Shown here piece by piece: positions 24,620-28,209 of a stretch of 28,209 nt of DNA. The translations under genes and the position numbers were made by a program. The notes beneath the pieces were generated by a model. The model had not been told where the DNA came from. It searched no databases and saw only the letters and a list, made by a program, of their open reading frames with translations. The DNA comes from JBCCSZ01 sp039199225 (lineage in GTDB: Bacteria; Bacteroidota; Bacteroidia; Chitinophagales; Saprospiraceae), in assembly GCA_039199225.1 (NCBI GenBank), contig JBCCSZ010000065.1:1-28209 (forward strand), given 5' to 3'. Positions within the stretch are counted from its first letter, which is position 1; every line of letters starts with the position of its first letter.

Positions 24620-25612
24620 ATGAGTGTAACCATACTGGGAATAGAATCTTCCTGCGATGATACGGCCGCTGCAGTGCTAAAAGATGGGGCTTTATTGAGT
24701 AATTGTGTAGCCAACCAGGCGGCTCATGCGGCTTATGGAGGAGTAGTCCCAGAGGTCGCTTCGCGGGCTCACCAGGTCAACATCATCCCGGTGGTAGATT
24801 TGGCCATTCGCCAGGCGGGGATTCAAAAAAGCGACATTGATGCCATAGCCTTTACCAGAGGTCCTGGTTTGATTGGATCCCTATTGGTAGGTGTGACCTT
24901 TGCCAAGTCTATGGCACTCAGTTTGGATATCCCCTTGGTGGAGGTTCACCATATGCAAGCGCATGTCTTGGCACATTTCGCCGAAAAACCCTATCCGGAA
25001 TTTCCTTTCCTTTGCTTGACGGTCTCGGGCGGACATACCCAAATTGTCTTGGTGAAAGCCCCTTTGGAGATGGAGGTCATCGGCCAAACGATAGATGATG
25101 CGGCCGGTGAGGCTTTTGACAAAACAGGCAAACTGCTGGGCTTGGACTACCCTGCTGGCCCCTTAATCGATAAATTGGCAAAGGAGGGAGAAGCCCGTTT
25201 TTCCTTTACAGAACCCAAAATACCGGGCTTGGACTTCAGCTTTTCTGGTCTAAAAACTTCTATTTTATACTTCCTCAAAAAAGAATTGAAATCCAACCCA
25301 CAGTTTATTGAAGAAAACAAGGCAGATATTTGTGCATCGGTACAAGATCGGATCGTATCCATTTTGATGAATAAGCTAAAAAAAGCCGCTCAACAAACGG
25401 GCATTCGACAAATCGCCATCGCTGGTGGCGTTTCTGCCAATTCTGCTCTGCGAAACAGCCTTCAACAGGCCGGCGAAGAACTCGGCTGGCATACCTACAT
25501 TCCAAAATTTGAGTATTGCACCGATAATGCAGCAATGATTGCAGTGAGTGGCTATTTTAGATACCAAAAGGGGCTGTTCAGTCAACAAGATGTACGTCCA
25601 TTCGCCAGATAA
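24620..25612 (+). CDS. tsaD: tRNA N6-adenosine threonylcarbamoyltransferase TsaD
   Basis: A 330-residue ASKHA-fold enzyme that moves threonylcarbamoyl from its AMP adduct to A37 of ANN-decoding tRNAs (t6A), with TsaB and TsaE. It starts ILGIESSCDDTAAAVL (5-20). The metal site VHHMQAHVLAH has His110, His111 and His115, SGGHTQ is at 136-141, and the closing block AGGVSANSALRN and CTDNAAMIA is complete. Length is standard. ATG 24620 is the only suitable start. The 165-bp gap to the divergent bactofilin is strongly AT-rich. It ends at a strong hairpin shared with the convergent DUF697 gene. Confidence 0.97.
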   Translation: MSVTILGIESSCDDTAAAVLKDGALLSNCVANQAAHAAYGGVVPEVASRAHQVNIIPVVDLAIRQAGIQKSDIDAIAFTRGPGLIGSLLVGVTFAKSMALSLDIPLVEVHHMQAHVLAHFAEKPYPEFPFLCLTVSGGHTQIVLVKAPLEMEVIGQTIDDAAGEAFDKTGKLLGLDYPAGPLIDKLAKEGEARFSFTEPKIPGLDFSFSGLKTSILYFLKKELKSNPQFIEENKADICASVQDRIVSILMNKLKKAAQQTGIRQIAIAGGVSANSALRNSLQQAGEELGWHTYIPKFEYCTDNAAMIAVSGYFRYQKGLFSQQDVRPFAR

Positions 25613-25614
25613 AA

Positions 25615-25651
25615 ATGCCGGAACAGATTTCAAATCATCTGGTTCCGGCAT
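25615..25651. terminator. Bidirectional hairpin between tsaD and the DUF697 gene
   Basis: atgccggaacagat (25615-25628) pairs with atctggttccggcat (25637-25651) with one bulged base and an 8-nt loop. On the - strand the hairpin is followed by five T (the aaaaa at 25611-25615), which makes it a good terminator for the leftward gene. On the + strand it lies 2 bp after the tsaD stop but lacks a T-run. Confidence 0.75.
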
Positions 25652-25735
25652 CTCAAAGAGCTTGTTGCTCCCTAATTGGCCAAGCGAAAAAATTGACGGT
25701 GTCGACAACTTTGCTTAGCCATAATACATCAGGCG

Positions 25736-26503
25736 TTAAAATTCATCTATTAGTCTTTTCTTGAGCAAATTGAATTCCTCTTCGGAGATGATGCCCTTTT
25801 CTTTGAGGCTCCCCAGTTCGCGAAGTCTGGCCAAAACGTCCAGCTCTCCACCATCGTTTTCATTCTCTTCAACAATTAATTGCTCTTTGGCAGCTTTACT
25901 TTGAGGCACGTCGTCGGGCGTAGCAACGGGCTCAGCAGGAGCATTTGCTTTGGCTTTCTCCTCCTTATCCTCTTTTTCCTTTTGCTTTTTGAGTTCCTGA
26001 GCCACCTTTTTACCCTTCTCGAATTTCTCTGTGTAGTACTTGCGCAGTCGATCGGGGTCAAAATCCAAAATGGTTCCTCCTGATTCGAAATGCTTTTTAA
26101 AGACTTCTCCAAGTGCATAGGTAGAAGCCCCGGCAAAAATGGAGACTGTTACGCCACCGAGGACAGAGCCGACACCAGGTATCAGTTTTATGACAGAACC
26201 AGCCGTGATTCTGGCCAAAGTACTTCCAGTCAAAGAGGTTACAATGGCTTTGCCTTGCGTTTCTTGGAAATCCACATCATAAATGCGGGCCATTTGCCGA
26301 ATCATGTCCAATTGCAAGGCACTCACGGCAAAAATGTCGGCGATCAAAACAGGGATCAATCCAGCACCCATAGACCAAATCACATGGTTACGGATGATCG
26401 TATCGGCATGCTTGGAACGTTCACTTCCCTTATTGCTCTTGTTACTCATAACAGTCTTTTTTACAGTTTTATAAACAGTGGATACTATTTTTCTCTTTTT
26501 CAT
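25736..26503 (-). CDS. DUF697 membrane protein with C-terminal SHOCT domain
   Basis: A 255-residue protein from ATG 26503 (an ATG at 26449 and a TTG at 26527 are also in frame). Residues about 33-140 are DUF697-like: two hydrophobic helices (VIWSMGAGLIPVLIADIFAV and KLIPGVGSVLGGVTVSIFAG) and the closing TYALGEVFKKHFESGG, known from proteins linked to GTPase-regulated membrane functions. Residues about 155-220 are a charged Lys/Glu helix and linker. Residues 222-255 are a SHOCT domain (LARLRELGSLKEKGIISEEEFNLLKKRL), a short oligomerisation module common at C-termini. No GTPase gene is next to it. It could be a stress or membrane-associated scaffold; the exact role is unknown. Confidence 0.85.
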   Translation of the reverse strand: MKKRKIVSTVYKTVKKTVMSNKSNKGSERSKHADTIIRNHVIWSMGAGLIPVLIADIFAVSALQLDMIRQMARIYDVDFQETQGKAIVTSLTGSTLARITAGSVIKLIPGVGSVLGGVTVSIFAGASTYALGEVFKKHFESGGTILDFDPDRLRKYYTEKFEKGKKVAQELKKQKEKEDKEEKAKANAPAEPVATPDDVPQSKAAKEQLIVEENENDGGELDVLARLRELGSLKEKGIISEEEFNLLKKRLIDEF

Positions 26504-26600
26504 TTTCTGTGTTGGTTGATGTGCCAAATCTAAGAGACCTGGCCAATTGGCGATGGATTTTCTCGACTACTCCGTCGGAAATCACGACAAAGAAGCATAT

Positions 26601-28209
26601 TTATCGTTGAAAAACTACTTTTTGCAGCAGCCTTTCCCCTGTTTCCAGCTGGACGTTTATCCAATATATGCCCTCTGGCAGCTCATTCAAATCTACTCCC
26701 CAATGGTTACGATCGGCTGCAGAGCGCCATTGGGTTCGGATTCTTTGGCCTACTACGTTGTATAAACGGAATTCCAAAGCATAAGGTGCATCCAACACCA
26801 AGCGCAATTGGACTTTCCCATCGGTCGGATTGGGAAATACTTGCCAGGAACGGGTAGACTTTGGCTGGCTGGTGGATACAGTGGGGTCTAAACGAATGGA
26901 ATCCACCTCCACACATCCGTCGGCATCTGTGATGGTCAATGCATACCAGCCATTGGACAATCCCACAGCAATAGAGTCCATTTGGTTGCCAGCATTGGCA
27001 TCCCATTGAAAATCATAGGGCGGCCTTCCTCCCGACACGATAGCGGTAATCTGACCGTCGTCCCCACCACCGCTGGCAAATTCCAGCTCATAATCCAATA
27101 CAAAGGGCATCTGTTCTGGTAGTTCAATGGGCAAGGTCTCCAACAGGCAATTATTAGCATCTTCCACAAAGCAGGTATAAATGCCCCCTTCCAACTGATC
27201 AATCTGTGCTGTGGTATCCCCTGTGTTCCAAAAATAAGTGTATGGCCTGGTCCCGCCAGATAGGCTGAGTTCGATACTGCCTGTAGGCTCACAGTAGGCG
27301 GATGCCTGCTGCAAGACCTCTGCGACCTGCAACTGAGCGGTAGGTTGCAAAATCTCGATGTCTCCCAAAAATATCTCACATCCAAGGGAATCTATTATCC
27401 GACATTGATAGGTGCCAGCTCCTAGATTACTCAAATGGCTGATAGAGTCGCCAGTGTTCCATTCAAATCGATATTGGGGCTGCCCTCCTGTGACCAATAG
27501 CCGAATACTAGCCGTTGAATCCCCAAAACAGTTGACATTGCTTTGAAGAATGGAATCGACTCGCAATGGGTTGGGAGCAGAAAGGCGGATGGCCTGATCC
27601 GGGCTGAAGGTACAATCCTGGGCATCGGTGATGGTCAGTTGGTAAATTCCAGTCTTCAGGTTCTCGATACGGGCGCGATCTCCCCCATTACCCCAGTTGT
27701 ATTCGTAGGGCGGTACCCCACCAGAGATTTCTACTTCGATAAACCCTGTTGAATCGGAAGCACAAGACAAGCCTCCAATGTCTAATACCCGAAAAGCAAA
27801 ATCTTCTGGCTCCTGGATGATGATCCTATCCGATGTCCCCACGCAGCCGTTGGCGTCGGTGATGGTCAAATCATAAGTACCAGGCCCTAGGTTTTGATTG
27901 AGGCTGTCGGTGGCGCCATTGCTCCAATTGTATTGATAAGGCCCTTGTCCATCCAAAGGTCCGGGCGTGATCTGCCCATCGAAAGCGCCGAAGCAACTAA
28001 CATCCTGAAAGGCAGTGATTGGCACCTCCAACGAATCTGGCAAGCGACGAACCTCCAACTCCTTCTCGATCAACTGACAACTGTTGGCATCTGTAATGGT
28101 CAGGTCGTATTTGTCAGGACTCAATTTGCTCAACAACAAACTGGTATCGCCCGTTTCCCATTGAATGTCATAGGGCTCATTGCCGCCACGAACCTGAATT
28201 TCAATACTG
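26601..28209 (-). CDS. Partial giant surface protein with SprB repeats and T9SS sorting domain
   Basis: The C-terminal 535 residues of a protein whose start lies beyond the right edge; the frame stays open to 28208 (an ORF-start TTG at 28139 is only an internal codon). At least six SprB-type repeats of about 75-80 residues are seen. Each has a strand such as IEVSGGxPPYxYxW, the NGDTT or NTGD turn, LxxGTYxLTITDANGC and a following Cys-containing strand ending GxI. The last about 80 residues (WQVFPNPTDGKVQLRLVLDA, then LPEGIYWINVQLETG) form a type A T9SS sorting domain. Such repeats occur in the gliding adhesin SprB and many other large Bacteroidetes surface proteins. SprB itself uses a type B domain, so this is not a SprB orthologue in the strict sense; an adhesin role is inference. 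Confidence 0.88.
   Translation of the reverse strand, partial: SIEIQVRGGNEPYDIQWETGDTSLLLSKLSPDKYDLTITDANSCQLIEKELEVRRLPDSLEVPITAFQDVSCFGAFDGQITPGPLDGQGPYQYNWSNGATDSLNQNLGPGTYDLTITDANGCVGTSDRIIIQEPEDFAFRVLDIGGLSCASDSTGFIEVEISGGVPPYEYNWGNGGDRARIENLKTGIYQLTITDAQDCTFSPDQAIRLSAPNPLRVDSILQSNVNCFGDSTASIRLLVTGGQPQYRFEWNTGDSISHLSNLGAGTYQCRIIDSLGCEIFLGDIEILQPTAQLQVAEVLQQASAYCEPTGSIELSLSGGTRPYTYFWNTGDTTAQIDQLEGGIYTCFVEDANNCLLETLPIELPEQMPFVLDYELEFASGGGDDGQITAIVSGGRPPYDFQWDANAGNQMDSIAVGLSNGWYALTITDADGCVEVDSIRLDPTVSTSQPKSTRSWQVFPNPTDGKVQLRLVLDAPYALEFRLYNVVGQRIRTQWRSAADRNHWGVDLNELPEGIYWINVQLETGERLLQKVVFQR
26880..28209 (-). repeat. SprB-type tandem repeats
   Basis: Six units, the first cut by the window edge, with the conserved core GGxxPYxYxWxxGD...LxxGxYxLTITDAxxC. 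Spacing between successive TITDAN(G)C or equivalent motifs is about 75-80 residues. The repeats differ clearly from each other at the DNA level, so they are old. Confidence 0.8.

Overview
The window looks like chromosomal DNA of a member of the Bacteroidota, most likely the Saprospiria (Saprospiraceae/Lewinella-like). The evidence is two secreted proteins with type IX secretion (T9SS) C-terminal sorting domains, SprB-type repeats, a DUF3822 gene beside rsmD, a GG-motif peptide of the Bacteroidales natural-product-precursor type, and promoter-like sites that fit the Bacteroidetes pattern TTG-N17-23-TAnnTTTG. There are no rRNA, tRNA, CRISPR, phage or transposase genes.

Layout. 1-2740: a large helical protein of unknown function whose base composition falls sharply along the gene, a small GG-leader peptide gene on the opposite strand, and about 1 kb of AT-rich, largely gene-free DNA. 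2741-5041: a secreted protein with seven tandem cysteine-rich domains and a T9SS tail, closed by a clear intrinsic terminator. 5168-6622: scoA-scoB (3-oxoacid CoA-transferase), transcribed leftward. 6836-8930: groES-groEL, transcribed rightward behind a perfect 9-N9-9 inverted repeat and ended by a terminator. 9093-12835: an outer-membrane beta-barrel protein, a TlpA-like thioredoxin lipoprotein-type protein on the opposite strand, and a divergent GT-C membrane glycosyltransferase. 12832-15906: a very long exported coiled-coil protein. 16044-21209: pyrB, pyrR, glnS and argS, all leftward. 21349-23798: four overlapping leftward genes (pilin-like membrane protein, DUF3822, rsmD, small secreted protein). 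24056-24454: a bactofilin. 24620-25612: tsaD. 25736-26503: a DUF697/SHOCT membrane protein. 26601 to the right edge: the C-terminal part of a giant SprB-repeat T9SS cargo protein, cut by the window end.

How the genes fit together. Much of the window is housekeeping: chaperonin, tRNA charging, t6A modification, pyrimidine synthesis, rRNA methylation and ketone-body/short-chain acid CoA transfer. Between these genes lie envelope genes: T9SS cargo, a beta-barrel, a periplasmic thioredoxin, a glycosyltransferase, the coiled-coil filament protein and a bactofilin. The least ordinary items are the coiled-coil protein, whose 702-residue rod divides exactly into units of n x 11 + 7 residues (29, 40 or 51); the GG-leader peptide in an AT-rich island; the seven-domain cysteine-rich secreted protein; and the CIRCE-shaped but non-CIRCE operator of groESL. 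All calls come from reading the sequence; no database search was possible.
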